Source: Pseudomonas helvetica
GTDB lineage: Bacteria; Pseudomonadota; Gammaproteobacteria; Pseudomonadales; Pseudomonadaceae
Reading direction: 5' to 3'
Assembly (NCBI RefSeq): GCF_039908645.1
Contig: NZ_CP150917.1
Location: forward strand, 4,351,501 to 4,415,500
DNA: 64,000 nt
Positions 1 through 10,497 of the stretch are shown here, piece after piece; position 1 is the stretch's first letter; the number at the start of each line of letters is the position of its first letter. The notes below the pieces were generated by a model. The model ran no database searches. It was not told the origin of the DNA and saw only the letters and a list, made by a program, of their open reading frames with translations. Both the position numbers and the translations under genes were made by a program.

Positions 1-600
1 GCCCATGCGCACGCCGATGTCCATCAGGAACTGGAAGAAACCTTCCTGATCTTCCAGCACGTTGCTCCAGAACGGCGAGTGATACAGCGCGACAGCGCCG
101 TGCACCAGCGCCCAGGAAGCGCAGTAGTGGAAGTACGGCGGCACGTCTTCAAGCTTGCCTTCGCTGATGCGGCCCTTGATCAACAAGGTCAGGCGTTCGA
201 AGTTGGAGGCGCGAATCTTGTGCAACTCCTCGACCATCTCCGGCACCTGATTGCCCTTGACCACCTTCTCTTCCAGGCGATCGAACAACCGGTAACGTTG
301 CGGATCGCGCATGCGGAATTCGAAATAGGCCCGGGACAGGGCTTCCTTATCCTTATCGACATCGGCAGAGTGCAGCAGCTCGTTCAGGTCACGCTCGTAA
401 TCGAGCATCAGGCGCAGATAGATCTCCGCCTTGGACTTGAAGTGCTTGTAGATGGTGCCTTTGCCGATACCCACGGCATCAGCGATCATCTCGACGGTGA
501 CACTGTCTTCACCTTGTTCGAGGAACAGCTTGAGCGCGGTGTCGAGAATTTCTTGCTCGCGGCGACGAAACTCACGGACCTTACGAGGTTCTTTATGCAT
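1..600 (-). CDS. TetR/AcrR family transcriptional regulator (3' end outside window)
   Basis: Reading leftward from ATG at 600 the frame is open to the window edge (200 codons), so the C-terminus is missing. The N-terminal 60 residues form a TetR DNA-binding domain: the helix-turn-helix reads AVTVEMIA-like as 'SVTVEMIADAVGIGKGTIYKHF', shortened here to its key part GIGKGTIYKHF, which is the classic recognition helix. The rest is the helical ligand/dimer domain. It lies divergent from the class V aminotransferase with 79 bp between the starts, so it may control that gene or itself. The ligand is unknown. It corresponds in position to PA2957 of P. aeruginosa, from memory. Confidence 0.9.
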   Translation of the reverse strand, partial: MHKEPRKVREFRRREQEILDTALKLFLEQGEDSVTVEMIADAVGIGKGTIYKHFKSKAEIYLRLMLDYERDLNELLHSADVDKDKEALSRAYFEFRMRDPQRYRLFDRLEEKVVKGNQVPEMVEELHKIRASNFERLTLLIKGRISEGKLEDVPPYFHYCASWALVHGAVALYHSPFWSNVLEDQEGFFQFLMDIGVRMG

Positions 601-679
601 AAGAAAAGGTCTGTAGGGGTCAAAATACGAAGCCGCGTATTATGCCTAACTTGCGCCAAATTGCACGGATCATCCGACC

Positions 680-1813
680 ATGACTATGTTTCTTGATGAA
701 TTTGTACAGGCTCCAGGCCTGCGTTATTTGAATCATGCAGCCGTTGCACCCTGGCCAAATCGCGCCGCCACGGCGGTGACACGCTTCGCTCAAGAGAACG
801 TTTTACTGGGCGCACGGGACTATTCGGACTGGATGGACCTGGAACAACGCCTGCGTGAACGGCTGATGCGCCTGCTTAATGCACCGTCGACGGATGATGT
901 GGCGCTGGTCAAAAATACTTCTGAAGCATTGTCTTTTGTCGCCTTCGGACTGCCATGGCAAAGCGGCGACCAGATCGTCATCAGCGATGAGGAATTCCCT
1001 TCCAATCGCATTGTCTGGGAAGCATTGGCGGCACAGGGCGTGGAAGTGGTGCAGGCCAGTCTCACCGGCGATGACCCGGAAGGCGCCCTGTTGGCAGCCT
1101 GCGGACCGCGCACCCGGTTGATGTCGGTGAGCGCGGTGCAATTCGCCAGCGGTCTGCGCCTCGACTTGCAACGCCTGGGTGCCGGCTGCAAACAACAGAA
1201 CGTGCTGTTTTGCATCGACGCCATCCAGCAGCTGGGCGCCCTGCCCTTCGACGTCCAGAGCTATCAATGCGACTTCGCCATGGCCGACGGCCACAAATGG
1301 CTGCTCGGACCAGAAGGCCTGGGGGTGTTTTATGTGCGCAGCGAATTGCGTGAACAGCTGAAACTGCACGAGTTCGGCTGGCACATGCTCGAACATATGG
1401 GCGATTACACTCGCACCGGATGGGAACCGGCCAAGAGTGCACGACGCTTTGAATGCGGCAGCCCGAACATGCTCGGGGCGATGGCGCTGGAAGCCAGCCT
1501 GTCGTTATTGGAAGAAGTCGGCATGGAGCACGTCGCCGCACTGATCGCCGAGCGCGTGAAATGGCTGCAGGACGGCCTGAGCGCAATTCCCGGCGTCGTA
1601 CTGCATAGCCCGCTGAATCCAGCCCGGCGCGGGGGGATTCTTTCGTTCAGTATCGATGGCATCGATACTCAGACCGTTTATGAGGCCCTGAAAGCCGAAC
1701 AGGTGGTCTGTATCCCACGCGGCCCAGGCATTCGCTTTTCACCGCACTTCTACACCGAAAAGCGCGTGATTGACGAAACTGTCGCCATTGTCGCGTCGAT
1801 CGCCAAGCAGTGA
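680..1813 (+). CDS. Class V aminotransferase (PLP-dependent, SufS/CsdA-like fold)
   Basis: The 377-residue product has the fold-type I layout of class V aminotransferases. The PLP lysine lies in 'ADGHKWLLGPEGLG', and the preceding 'CIDAIQQLGALPFDV' supplies the Asp and Gln that contact the cofactor. The nearest named relatives are cysteine desulfurases, kynureninase-like and isopenicillin-N epimerase-like enzymes. No active-site cysteine loop of SufS type is evident, so the substrate cannot be named. Start codons at 680 and 686 are both possible and neither has a strong ribosome binding site. It is transcribed away from the TetR gene and followed by the RgsA RNA. Confidence 0.85.
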   Translation: MTMFLDEFVQAPGLRYLNHAAVAPWPNRAATAVTRFAQENVLLGARDYSDWMDLEQRLRERLMRLLNAPSTDDVALVKNTSEALSFVAFGLPWQSGDQIVISDEEFPSNRIVWEALAAQGVEVVQASLTGDDPEGALLAACGPRTRLMSVSAVQFASGLRLDLQRLGAGCKQQNVLFCIDAIQQLGALPFDVQSYQCDFAMADGHKWLLGPEGLGVFYVRSELREQLKLHEFGWHMLEHMGDYTRTGWEPAKSARRFECGSPNMLGAMALEASLSLLEEVGMEHVAALIAERVKWLQDGLSAIPGVVLHSPLNPARRGGILSFSIDGIDTQTVYEALKAEQVVCIPRGPGIRFSPHFYTEKRVIDETVAIVASIAKQ

Positions 1814-1890
1814 GAACCCAAGCGAAGCGCCTGTATTCCAAATCTGTTTAAGAAACAGCAGGGGCAAACTGGACTCGGCGCAATAGTGAT

Positions 1891-1898
1891 CAATACTT
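1891..1898 (+). promoter_or_regulatory. Possible RpoS-type -10 element of rgsA
   Basis: The sequence CAATACTT resembles the CTATACT extended -10 element used by sigma S, and no good -35 box precedes it. RgsA is known in Pseudomonas to depend on RpoS, which fits. The implied start of transcription is near 1903. Confidence 0.5.
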
Positions 1899-1902
1899 GA
1901 AC

Positions 1903-2021
1903 TGTCGGCGTGGCATCTCCCCCAAGTGTTGCGCCGATGAAGGTACCAAAGGACCGCGTACCTTTGTTTTACTCCTAATGGTCTTAACCCGGATTCACCC
2001 CCCAGAACCCGGGTTTTTTTT
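1903..2021 (+). ncRNA. rgsA: RgsA (P16) small regulatory RNA
   Basis: This stretch between the aminotransferase and tatD carries the conserved core I recall for Pseudomonas RgsA: the segment around 1905-1935 (GTCGGCGTGGCATCTCCCCC) and the GGTACC...GGTACC-like hairpin at about 1939-1966. It ends in an intrinsic terminator at 1987-2021. RgsA is a GacA- and RpoS-linked small RNA involved in stress resistance and motility, and it sits beside tatD in P. aeruginosa too. The 5' end is estimated from the -10 element; the 3' end from the terminator. It is not a coding sequence. Confidence 0.85.
1987..2021 (+). terminator. Intrinsic terminator of rgsA
   Basis: The stem ACCCGG (1987-1992) pairs with CCGGGT (2009-2014), followed by a run of eight T. 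It marks the 3' end of the small RNA. Confidence 0.85.
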
Positions 2022-2051
2022 GCCTGCGATTTGAGCCAGCGGCTCAACCTG

Positions 2052-2840
2052 TCAAATCGACTTGACGTGCGCCATCGGAAACAGCCGCTTGAAGTTCTCC
2101 GTAGTCTGCGCGGCAAAGCGTTCGTAGGATTCGCCGCGCAACATGGCCAGAAACTCCGCCACATCCCGCACGTACTGCGGAAGGTTCGGCTTGCCGCGAT
2201 GAGGGATCGGCGCCAGGTACGGCGAATCGGTTTCCACCAGCAGGCGGTCCGCCGGTACTTGCCGGGCCACATCGCGCAAGGCATCGGCATTGCGGAACGT
2301 CACGATCCCCGACAACGAAATATAAAAACCCAGATCCAGCGCAGCCTTGGCCATGTCCCAATCTTCGGTGAAGCAATGCAACACCCCCGCCTGCGGCAAT
2401 GCTGCCTCACGCAATAACGCCAGCGTATCGGCGCGGGCGCCACGGGTGTGGACAATCACCGGTTTGCCGGTCTGCTGGGCCGCTTGCAGGTGCAAACGGA
2501 AGGACTCCTGCTGCAACTCGGCCGCTTCCGGCTCGTAGTGGTAATCCAGACCGGTTTCACCGATTGCCACCACCCGCGGGTGATTGAGTTCCTGCAGCAG
2601 CCAGTCCAGCGCCGGCGCGGCGCCCGGCTGAACATCCAGTGGATGCACGCCCACCGAACAATCGACATCGTCGTAACGCTCGGCGAGGGCCTTGACGTCC
2701 TTGGCGTTGTCGACACTGACGCCGATACACAGAAAGTGCCCTACCCCGCGCTGACGAGCAGCGGCAAGTGCAGCATCCAGCGAGCCGTCGTGTGCGGCGA
2801 GGTCGAGACGGTCAAGGTGACAATGGGAATCTACGAGCAT
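2052..2840 (-). CDS. TatD family metal-dependent hydrolase (YcfH-like)
   Basis: A TIM-barrel amidohydrolase of 262 residues, the usual TatD length. The metal ligands are visible: HxH in 'VDSHCHLD' at the N-terminus, Glu in 'AIGETGLDYHY', His in 'VIVHTRGA', His in 'GVLHCFTED' and Asp in 'VETDSPYLAP'. TatD proteins are Mg-dependent 3'-5' DNases or D-aminoacyl-hydrolase-like enzymes acting in the cytoplasm. ATG at 2840 was chosen over a TTG 12 nt upstream because it yields the conserved MLVDSHCHLD start. It follows pilZ closely, and this order (tatD, pilZ, holB, tmk) is conserved in Pseudomonas. Confidence 0.92.
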   Translation of the reverse strand: MLVDSHCHLDRLDLAAHDGSLDAALAAARQRGVGHFLCIGVSVDNAKDVKALAERYDDVDCSVGVHPLDVQPGAAPALDWLLQELNHPRVVAIGETGLDYHYEPEAAELQQESFRLHLQAAQQTGKPVIVHTRGARADTLALLREAALPQAGVLHCFTEDWDMAKAALDLGFYISLSGIVTFRNADALRDVARQVPADRLLVETDSPYLAPIPHRGKPNLPQYVRDVAEFLAMLRGESYERFAAQTTENFKRLFPMAHVKSI

Positions 2841-2852
2841 AAAAGACGGCAA

Positions 2853-3209
2853 CTACATCGTATGAGTGGGACGGTCGGACTTCAGGGCTCCGGCCAGGTA
2901 GGTTTCGATTCGGCTTCGAGCGGTGTCATCGCCTTCATTGAACTGCACGCCGACACCGGCAGCGCGATTCCCCTGAGCCCCTTTGGGGGTAATCCAGGTC
3001 ACGGTACCGGCCACCGGAATTTTTTCCGGTTCATCCATCAAGTGCAGCAGCATGAATACCTCGTCGCCCAACTTGTAGCTTTTGTTGGTCGGGATAAACA
3101 GACCGCCGTTCTTGATGAACGGCATGTAGGCCGCATAAAGCACGGATTTGTCCTTGATGGTCAGGGACAGGATGCCGTTACGCGGGCCCAGGCTGACAAG
3201 TTCATTCAT
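2853..3209 (-). CDS. pilZ: PilZ domain protein of type IV pilus biogenesis
   Basis: The 118-residue protein is a near copy of P. aeruginosa PilZ as I remember it, ending in 'IETYLAGALKSDRPTHTM'. PilZ gave its name to the c-di-GMP-binding fold, but type IV pilus PilZ lacks the RxxxR motif and does not bind c-di-GMP. None is visible here either. It works in the cytoplasm with FimX and PilB. The ATG at 3209 is preceded by GGAGGTCAGC, which overlaps an upstream in-frame ATG at 3221, so the shorter start is clearly favoured. It lies between holB and tatD. Confidence 0.93.
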   Translation of the reverse strand: MNELVSLGPRNGILSLTIKDKSVLYAAYMPFIKNGGLFIPTNKSYKLGDEVFMLLHLMDEPEKIPVAGTVTWITPKGAQGNRAAGVGVQFNEGDDTARSRIETYLAGALKSDRPTHTM

Positions 3210-3251
3210 GCTGACCTCCATGGCTGATGATCAGAGTCTAGGCGCAGACGC

Positions 3252-4872
<1,621 letters not shown>

Positions 4873-4882
4873 TTAGTCAGAG

Positions 4883-6067
4883 TCATTGCGGGCTTTGCGG
4901 CTCTTCGGCACTCGGTGCCGGAGCGGCAGCTGGAGCCGGTTGCGATGACGGCAGTTGCGGTGTCGCCTCCGGAGCCGTGTCGGGCGACGCTGAAGGAGTC
5001 ACTGTCTGCGCATCAGGCGCTACGGCCCCGTTGGCCGGCGCCGGGCTGGAACGGTAATCGGCACGCCGTTTGATCTGGAACTCGCGCACAGCACTGTTGT
5101 GGGCATCCAGGTCGTCGGAGAAAACATGACTGCCGTCACCGCGCGCCACGAAATATAAACTGGTGCCGGACACCGGATTCAGCGCCGCGTGAATCGCTTC
5201 ACGACCGACCATGGCAATCGGCGTCGGCGGCAACCCAGCGATCATATAAGTATTGTAGGGCGTCGGTTCTTTCAGGTGGGCGCGGGTCAATTTGCCGTTG
5301 TAACGATCACCCAGGCCATAGATCACGGTCGGATCGGTTTGCAGCAACATGCCGATCTGCATGCGCCGCACGAACACTCCGGCAATCTGCCCTCGCTCTT
5401 GCGGCACACCGGTTTCCTTCTCGACCAGCGAAGCCATGATCAGCGCCTGATAGGGTTCGGTATAGGGTGCGTCAGGGGAGCGCTTGTTCCACTCTTTTGC
5501 GAGGACGTCGTCGAGGCGCTCGTACGCTTTTTCCAGCAACTCGGCATCGGTCATGCCCCGCACAAAACGATAGGTGTCCGGGAAAAACCGGCCCTCCGGA
5601 AAGACTCCGGCGTGACCGAGCTTGTCCATCACATCGCTGTCGCTCAGCCCCGCAAGGGTTTGTTGGAGTTTGTCATTTTTTGCCAGCGCCGCACGGACCT
5701 GATGGAAGTTCCAGCCCTCGACCAGCGTCAGGCTGTACTGAACCACTTCACCGCGCTGCCAAAGACCGATCAAGCCCTGTGCATTCATCCCCGGGAGCAT
5801 GCGGTATTCACCGCTGTGCAGCGGCTGCGCAGCAAGGTTCAAGCGCCAGTACAGGCGCAGCCAAAAGGCGTCCTGAAGCACGCCATCGGTTTCGAGGCGA
5901 TTGAAGGTCCCGGACGGTGTCGCGCCGTTCGGTACATCCAGTAACTCTTCCTGAGTAATCTTGAGTGGCTGCTCCAGCGCCGAGTTGATCTTCCAGGCCG
6001 AAGCGCCCAGCAGTAGCCCTGCCAGAACCAGTCCGGTTTCCAGCAGCAGCAAGAATTTACGTCTCAC
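4883..6067 (-). CDS. mltG: Endolytic murein transglycosylase MltG (YceG family)
   Basis: An inner-membrane protein that cleaves nascent glycan strands and sets glycan length. Residues 5-24 are one hydrophobic anchor. A LysM-like segment and then the YceG catalytic domain follow, with 'ASLVEKETG' near residues 212-220 holding the catalytic glutamate and 'LQTDPTVIYGLG' and 'GLPPTPI' as family signatures. The last 55 residues are a Pro/Ala-rich tail (PSSQPAPAAAPAPSAEEPQ), longer than in E. coli and probably disordered in the periplasm. It lies 3 bp after pabC, as in many gamma-proteobacteria. Confidence 0.94.
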   Translation of the reverse strand: MRRKFLLLLETGLVLAGLLLGASAWKINSALEQPLKITQEELLDVPNGATPSGTFNRLETDGVLQDAFWLRLYWRLNLAAQPLHSGEYRMLPGMNAQGLIGLWQRGEVVQYSLTLVEGWNFHQVRAALAKNDKLQQTLAGLSDSDVMDKLGHAGVFPEGRFFPDTYRFVRGMTDAELLEKAYERLDDVLAKEWNKRSPDAPYTEPYQALIMASLVEKETGVPQERGQIAGVFVRRMQIGMLLQTDPTVIYGLGDRYNGKLTRAHLKEPTPYNTYMIAGLPPTPIAMVGREAIHAALNPVSGTSLYFVARGDGSHVFSDDLDAHNSAVREFQIKRRADYRSSPAPANGAVAPDAQTVTPSASPDTAPEATPQLPSSQPAPAAAPAPSAEEPQSPQ

Positions 6068-6070
6068 GAA

Positions 6071-6889
6071 TCAAGCATCCAGTAGCGCGCGGGCAATGCC
6101 TTGCAGTTTACGGGTGAGCGGCCCAACCGGCCAGCTCAGTGCAACATAAGCGCGTACCGGCCAGATGCCGTACACGCTGTTGCAGACGAAAACTTCATCA
6201 GCCTGTTGCAGTTGATCAAGACTGATGTCAGTGACATGCATGACAATCCCCAGCCTTTCGGCCTGGGACAAGAGTTCGGCGCGCATCACTCCGGCGACGC
6301 CACAACGACTCAGATCAGCCGTCAACAACGCGCCATCAAGCACCAGGAACAGATTACTGAAAACACCCTCGATCACCCGTCCCTGAAGATCCAGCATCAA
6401 GCCTTCGGCGTGCTCGCCGTCCTGCCATTCGGAACGGGCAATGACTTGTTCGAGACGATTGAGGTGCTTGAGGCCGGCCAGTAGCGGCTGCTCGGAAAGT
6501 CGGGTAGCGCAGGGAAACAGCCGAATACCTTGCTGCGCGTGCACGGCAGGATAAGCCGCAGGAGGATTGCCTAGAAGAATACGCCGCGGCGACACCGATG
6601 GATCGGCTGCGTAACCGCGCTGGCTATCGCCACGGGTCAGCATCAGCTTGAGCACACCTTCGCCAAGGGCGGCGGCGTAGGTCAGCAGCTCGCTGCGAAT
6701 CAATGCATGATCCGCGTTAATCGCCAAGCGCGAGCAGCCATCGGCCAGACGACTCAAATGTCGATCCAGCAACAATGGCTGCCCACCCTTGACAGCGATG
6801 GTCTCGAACAGACCATCGCCATACGCCAGGCCGCGGTCTTTTAGCGACAGTGCGTCAGCCGGCTGACCGTCGACCCAGCTTTCCATCAT
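6071..6889 (-). CDS. pabC: Aminodeoxychorismate lyase
   Basis: A class IV PLP-dependent lyase that converts 4-amino-4-deoxychorismate to p-aminobenzoate for folate synthesis. The PLP lysine lies in '[12 protein letters not shown]', and '[11 protein letters not shown]' is the cofactor phosphate-binding region. The protein of 272 residues has the family length. Two adjacent ATG codons (6889, 6886) overlap the fabF stop codon, which couples the two genes translationally. The fabF-pabC-mltG-tmk-holB order is widely conserved. Confidence 0.93.
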   Translation of the reverse strand: MMESWVDGQPADALSLKDRGLAYGDGLFETIAVKGGQPLLLDRHLSRLADGCSRLAINADHALIRSELLTYAAALGEGVLKLMLTRGDSQRGYAADPSVSPRRILLGNPPAAYPAVHAQQGIRLFPCATRLSEQPLLAGLKHLNRLEQVIARSEWQDGEHAEGLMLDLQGRVIEGVFSNLFLVLDGALLTADLSRCGVAGVMRAELLSQAERLGIVMHVTDISLDQLQQADEVFVCNSVYGIWPVRAYVALSWPVGPLTRKLQGIARALLDA

Positions 6890-8130
6890 TCAGCGAACCG
6901 ACGGAACACCAGCGAGCCATTGGTACCGCCAAAACCGAACGAGTTGGAGAGCACCACATCGATCTTCGTATCACGCGCCGCGTGTGGCACGAAGTCGAGG
7001 TCGCAACCTTCATCCGGTTCATCGAGGTTGATGGTCGGTGGCGCCACCTGGCCGTTGATTGCCAGCACACTGAAAATCGCTTCAACCGCGCCCGCCGCAC
7101 CCAGCAGGTGACCGGTCATGGACTTGGTCGAGCTGACCGCCAGCTTGTAGGCGTGATCGCCAAACACCGACTTGATCGCGCAGACTTCGGCGAGGTCGCC
7201 GGCCGAGGTCGACGTACCATGGGCGTTGATGTACTGGACCTGGTCGACGTTCAGCTTGGCGTCACGCAGCGCGTTGACGATGCAACGTGCGGCGCCTGCG
7301 CCATCGGCCGGCGGCGAGGTCATGTGATACGCATCGCCGCTCATGCCAAAGCCGATCAGCTCGGCGTAAATGGTCGCACCACGCGCCTTGGCGTGCTCCA
7401 GCTCTTCAAGCACCAACGCACCGGCACCGTCGGACAACACGAAGCCATCACGGCCCTTGTCCCATGGACGGCTGGCGCGGGTCGGCTCGTCATTGCGGGT
7501 CGACAATGCACGAGCAGCACCAAAGCCACCCATGCCGAGACCGCAAGCGGCCATCTCGGCACCACCGGCAATCATCACGTCGGCTTCGCCGTAGGCAATA
7601 TTGCGCGCCGCCATACCGATGCAGTGCGTACCGGTGGTACAGGCTGTCGAAATGGCGTAGTTAGGCCCCTGCGTACCCAGATGGATGGACAGGAAACCGG
7701 AAATCATATTGATGATCGAGCCCGGCACGAAAAACGGAGAAATCCGCCGTGGCCCCGAATCATGCAGCGTGCGGCTGGTTTCTTCGATATTGGTCAGACC
7801 ACCAATACCCGAGCCCATGGCCACGCCGATGCGTTCACGATTGGCGTCGGTGACTTCCAGGCCAGCGTTACGCACTGCCTGAAACCCTGCTGCCAGACCG
7901 TATTGAATGAACAGGTCGAGTTTGCGAGCTTCCTTGACCGACAGGTATTCCTCGACATTGAAGCCCTTTACCGAGCCGCCAAAATGGGTGGAATAGGCAG
8001 AAAGGTCGGTGTGTTCGATCAGACCAATGCCACTGCGGCCAGCCAGAATACCCTGCCAGCTGCTCGGCACATCCGTGCCCAGTGGCGACAACATACCCAT
8101 ACCGGTGACTACGACGCGTCTACGCGACAC
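6886..8130 (-). CDS. fabF: 3-oxoacyl-[acyl-carrier-protein] synthase II
   Basis: Condenses malonyl-ACP with acyl-ACP in fatty acid elongation. The Cys-His-His triad is visible: C164 in '[10 protein letters not shown]', His in '[11 protein letters not shown]' and His in '[12 protein letters not shown]'. The 414 residues match KAS II. It is separated from acpP by 110 bp that contain an intrinsic terminator, so it may receive only read-through from acpP or have its own promoter. It overlaps pabC by 4 nt. Confidence 0.96.
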   Translation of the reverse strand: MSRRRVVVTGMGMLSPLGTDVPSSWQGILAGRSGIGLIEHTDLSAYSTHFGGSVKGFNVEEYLSVKEARKLDLFIQYGLAAGFQAVRNAGLEVTDANRERIGVAMGSGIGGLTNIEETSRTLHDSGPRRISPFFVPGSIINMISGFLSIHLGTQGPNYAISTACTTGTHCIGMAARNIAYGEADVMIAGGAEMAACGLGMGGFGAARALSTRNDEPTRASRPWDKGRDGFVLSDGAGALVLEELEHAKARGATIYAELIGFGMSGDAYHMTSPPADGAGAARCIVNALRDAKLNVDQVQYINAHGTSTSAGDLAEVCAIKSVFGDHAYKLAVSSTKSMTGHLLGAAGAVEAIFSVLAINGQVAPPTINLDEPDEGCDLDFVPHAARDTKIDVVLSNSFGFGGTNGSLVFRRFAE

Positions 8131-8174
8131 AGCACTCTCCTTTTTTCAAATGACGACTTTGCATCAGGCCTAAA

Positions 8175-8213
8175 GGAAAAAACCGCACGCCGTGATGGCA
8201 GTGCGGTTTTTCC
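8175..8213 (-). terminator. Terminator between acpP and fabF
   Basis: The arms ACCGCAC (8182-8188) and GTGCGGT (8201-8207) are flanked by A-rich and T-rich tracts on both sides. On the minus strand it lies just downstream of the acpP stop and would limit read-through into fabF. Confidence 0.85.
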
Positions 8214-8240
8214 ATGACAGCTAACAACGGCTACAAACTA

Positions 8241-8477
8241 TTACGCCTGATGGCTAGTAACGTAGTCGATGGCAGCTTGTACAGTAGTGATCTTCTCAGC
8301 TTCTTCGTCAGGAATTTCGGTCTCGAATTCCTCTTCCAGAGCCATCACCAGCTCAACGGTGTCAAGGGAGTCGGCACCCAGGTCTTCAACGAAGGAAGCA
8401 GTGTTCACAACTTCTTCTTCTTTAACGCCCAGTTGCTCAGCAACGATTTTCTTGACGCGCTCTTCGATGGTGCTCAT
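8241..8477 (-). CDS. acpP: Acyl carrier protein
   Basis: The 78-residue acidic carrier of growing acyl chains. Ser37 in '[20 protein letters not shown]' is the site for 4'-phosphopantetheine. The sequence is nearly identical to AcpP of other pseudomonads as I remember it. It has its own promoter (8530-8557) and a terminator immediately downstream, consistent with the very high expression this protein needs compared with its neighbours. Confidence 0.98.
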   Translation of the reverse strand: MSTIEERVKKIVAEQLGVKEEEVVNTASFVEDLGADSLDTVELVMALEEEFETEIPDEEAEKITTVQAAIDYVTSHQA

Positions 8478-8529
8478 ACCTTGTTTTCACTCCTAATGGA
8501 CAAATTCAGGCAGCTGGCCAGTGGGTAAG

Positions 8530-8557
8530 TGTATAGAAAGGCTTTTCAGTTTTTCAA
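8530..8557 (-). promoter_or_regulatory. Sigma-70 promoter of acpP
   Basis: On the minus strand TTGAAA (8552-8557) is followed after 16 bp by TATACA (8530-8535), about 50 bp upstream of the acpP start. It gives acpP a transcript separate from fabG. Confidence 0.7.
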
Positions 8558-8674
8558 CTGAAAGCTTCACTCCTCAAACCCTGACGACCCTCTGCCTATA
8601 AATAGATTGCAGCTTTATAACGGATTTTAGACAGCTCGTATGACATTTTTTTGAAGCAATCCGTCACATTTGAA

Positions 8675-9415
8675 TTACATGTACATCCCGCCGTTCACCG
8701 GGATTGTAGCCCCAGTAACGTAAGCCGCACCGTCCGACGCAAGAAAAGCGACCACGGACGCGATCTCTTGAGCTTGCCCCAGACGGCCCAGCGGAATTTG
8801 CGCCTGCAAGGCTTCACGCTGCGCTTCTGGCAGTTCGCGGGTCATATCGGTATCGATGAACCCAGGGGCCACCGAGTTGACCGTAATCGAGCGCGAACCT
8901 ACTTCACGCGCCAGAGCGCGGCTGAAACCTTCCAGACCTGCCTTGGCGGCTGCATAGTTTACTTGGCCTGCGTTGCCCATGGCACCCACAACCGAACCAA
9001 TACTGATAATTCGTCCCCAACGCGCCTTGGTCATGCCACGCAAAACACCCTTGGACAGGCGAAACAGACTGTTCAGGTTGGTGTCGATAACGTCATGCCA
9101 CTCGTCATCTTTCATGCGCATCATCAGGTTATCGCGGGTGATACCGGCATTATTCACCAGAATCGCCGGCGCACCGAATTGCTCCTGAATGCTCGCCAGC
9201 ACGGCCGCTACGGACTCGTCGCTGGTGACATTGAGCTCAAGGCCAGTGCCTTGAATGCCGTTTTCTTTCAGGGTTGCCGCGATGCGCTCAGCGCCCGAAG
9301 CAGAAGTCGCAGTACCCACCACGATAGCGCCCTGACGACCCAGTTCCAGTGCGATAGCCTGGCCAATACCACGGCTCGCGCCGGTAACCAGTGCAACTTT
9401 ACCTTGCAGACTCAT
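8675..9415 (-). CDS. fabG: 3-oxoacyl-[acyl-carrier-protein] reductase
   Basis: An NADPH-dependent short-chain dehydrogenase of 246 residues that reduces beta-ketoacyl-ACP. The Rossmann motif 'VTGASRGIGQAIA' lies near residue 12, 'NNAGITRDNLMMRM' is the FabG-specific signature, and the catalytic Tyr and Lys lie in 'NYAAAKAGLEGFS'. It lies 17 bp downstream of fabD with a ribosome binding site (AGGAGA), so both are read from one message. Confidence 0.97.
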   Translation of the reverse strand: MSLQGKVALVTGASRGIGQAIALELGRQGAIVVGTATSASGAERIAATLKENGIQGTGLELNVTSDESVAAVLASIQEQFGAPAILVNNAGITRDNLMMRMKDDEWHDVIDTNLNSLFRLSKGVLRGMTKARWGRIISIGSVVGAMGNAGQVNYAAAKAGLEGFSRALAREVGSRSITVNSVAPGFIDTDMTRELPEAQREALQAQIPLGRLGQAQEIASVVAFLASDGAAYVTGATIPVNGGMYM

Positions 9416-9432
9416 GCAGGCTTCTCCTAAGT

Positions 9433-10371
9433 TCAGGCCAACGCTGCACGAGCAGCAGCGAAAGCATCCGGGGTGTTCAGGTTAGAGGTCGACACGCCTT
9501 CGGCGCAGCGCTTGTTCAGGCCAGCCAGGACTTTGCCCGGACCGCATTCAACCAGTTGAGTAGCGCCTTTGGCGGCCAGCGCCTGGACCGACTCAACCCA
9601 GCGAACCGGCTTGTAAAGCTGCTCGAGCAGATCGCGCGTAAGCGTTTCCAGATCCGGCGCCACATCAGCGCTGACGTTCTGCACCAACGGGATTTGCGGA
9701 GCCTGCCAGTTGATCGCAGCGATCGACTCGGCAAAGCGCTCGGCAGCCGGGCGCATCAGCTCACAGTGCGACGGTACGCTGACCGGCAGCGGCATGGCGC
9801 GCTTGGCACCACGCGCCTTGCAGCCTTCAATGGCGCGTTCGACAGCCGCCTTGGCACCGGCGATTACCACCTGGCCTGGCGAGTTGAAGTTGACCGCGCT
9901 GACGACTTCGCCTTGCGCCGCTTCGGCACAGGCAGCCAGCACATCAGCGTCGTCCAGACCGAGAATGGCAGCCATACCGCCCTGCCCGGCCGGCACCGCT
10001 TCTTGCATCAACTGACCGCGACGCTCTACCAACTTCACGGCGTCACCCAGACTCAGGCTACCGGCCGCGACCAGCGCGCTGTACTCACCCAGGCTATGAC
10101 CGGCAACGTAAGCCGGACGCGCGCCGCCCTCAGCCAGCCACAGACGCCACAAGGCAATCGAAGCGGTGAGAATCGCCGGTTGGGTTTTGTCGGTTTGATT
10201 GAGCTGCTCTTCCGGCCCTTGCTGGGTCAGTGCCCACAGGTCGTAACCCAGGGCATCGGAAGCTTCTTTGAAAGTTTCGAGGATCAACGGATGTTGCGCG
10301 CCCAACTCGGCCAGCATGCCGAGGGACTGCGAACCCTGTCCTGGAAAGACGAATGCGAGGGAAGCAGACAT
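9433..10371 (-). CDS. fabD: Malonyl CoA-acyl carrier protein transacylase
   Basis: Transfers malonyl groups from CoA to ACP. The nucleophile Ser93 lies in 'GHSLGEYSALVAAG', the malonate-binding region is 'GQGSQSLGM' at the N-terminus, and the catalytic His lies in 'VPSHCELM'. The ATG at 10371 gives 312 residues, the usual length. An in-frame upstream extension (to 10431) lacks family similarity and was discarded. It lies between plsX and fabG. Confidence 0.96.
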   Translation of the reverse strand: MSASLAFVFPGQGSQSLGMLAELGAQHPLILETFKEASDALGYDLWALTQQGPEEQLNQTDKTQPAILTASIALWRLWLAEGGARPAYVAGHSLGEYSALVAAGSLSLGDAVKLVERRGQLMQEAVPAGQGGMAAILGLDDADVLAACAEAAQGEVVSAVNFNSPGQVVIAGAKAAVERAIEGCKARGAKRAMPLPVSVPSHCELMRPAAERFAESIAAINWQAPQIPLVQNVSADVAPDLETLTRDLLEQLYKPVRWVESVQALAAKGATQLVECGPGKVLAGLNKRCAEGVSTSNLNTPDAFAAARAALA

Positions 10372-10497
10372 GTAACAAGCCCCTAATGATCTTGTCGTCG
10401 GAGAATTGACGTCCTGTACTGCTGGACGCAAGAAACTGACAGTTGGATGGCTAATTGAACTGAGCGGTCACATTTAAGCATTGTCGAGCGAAAATGC

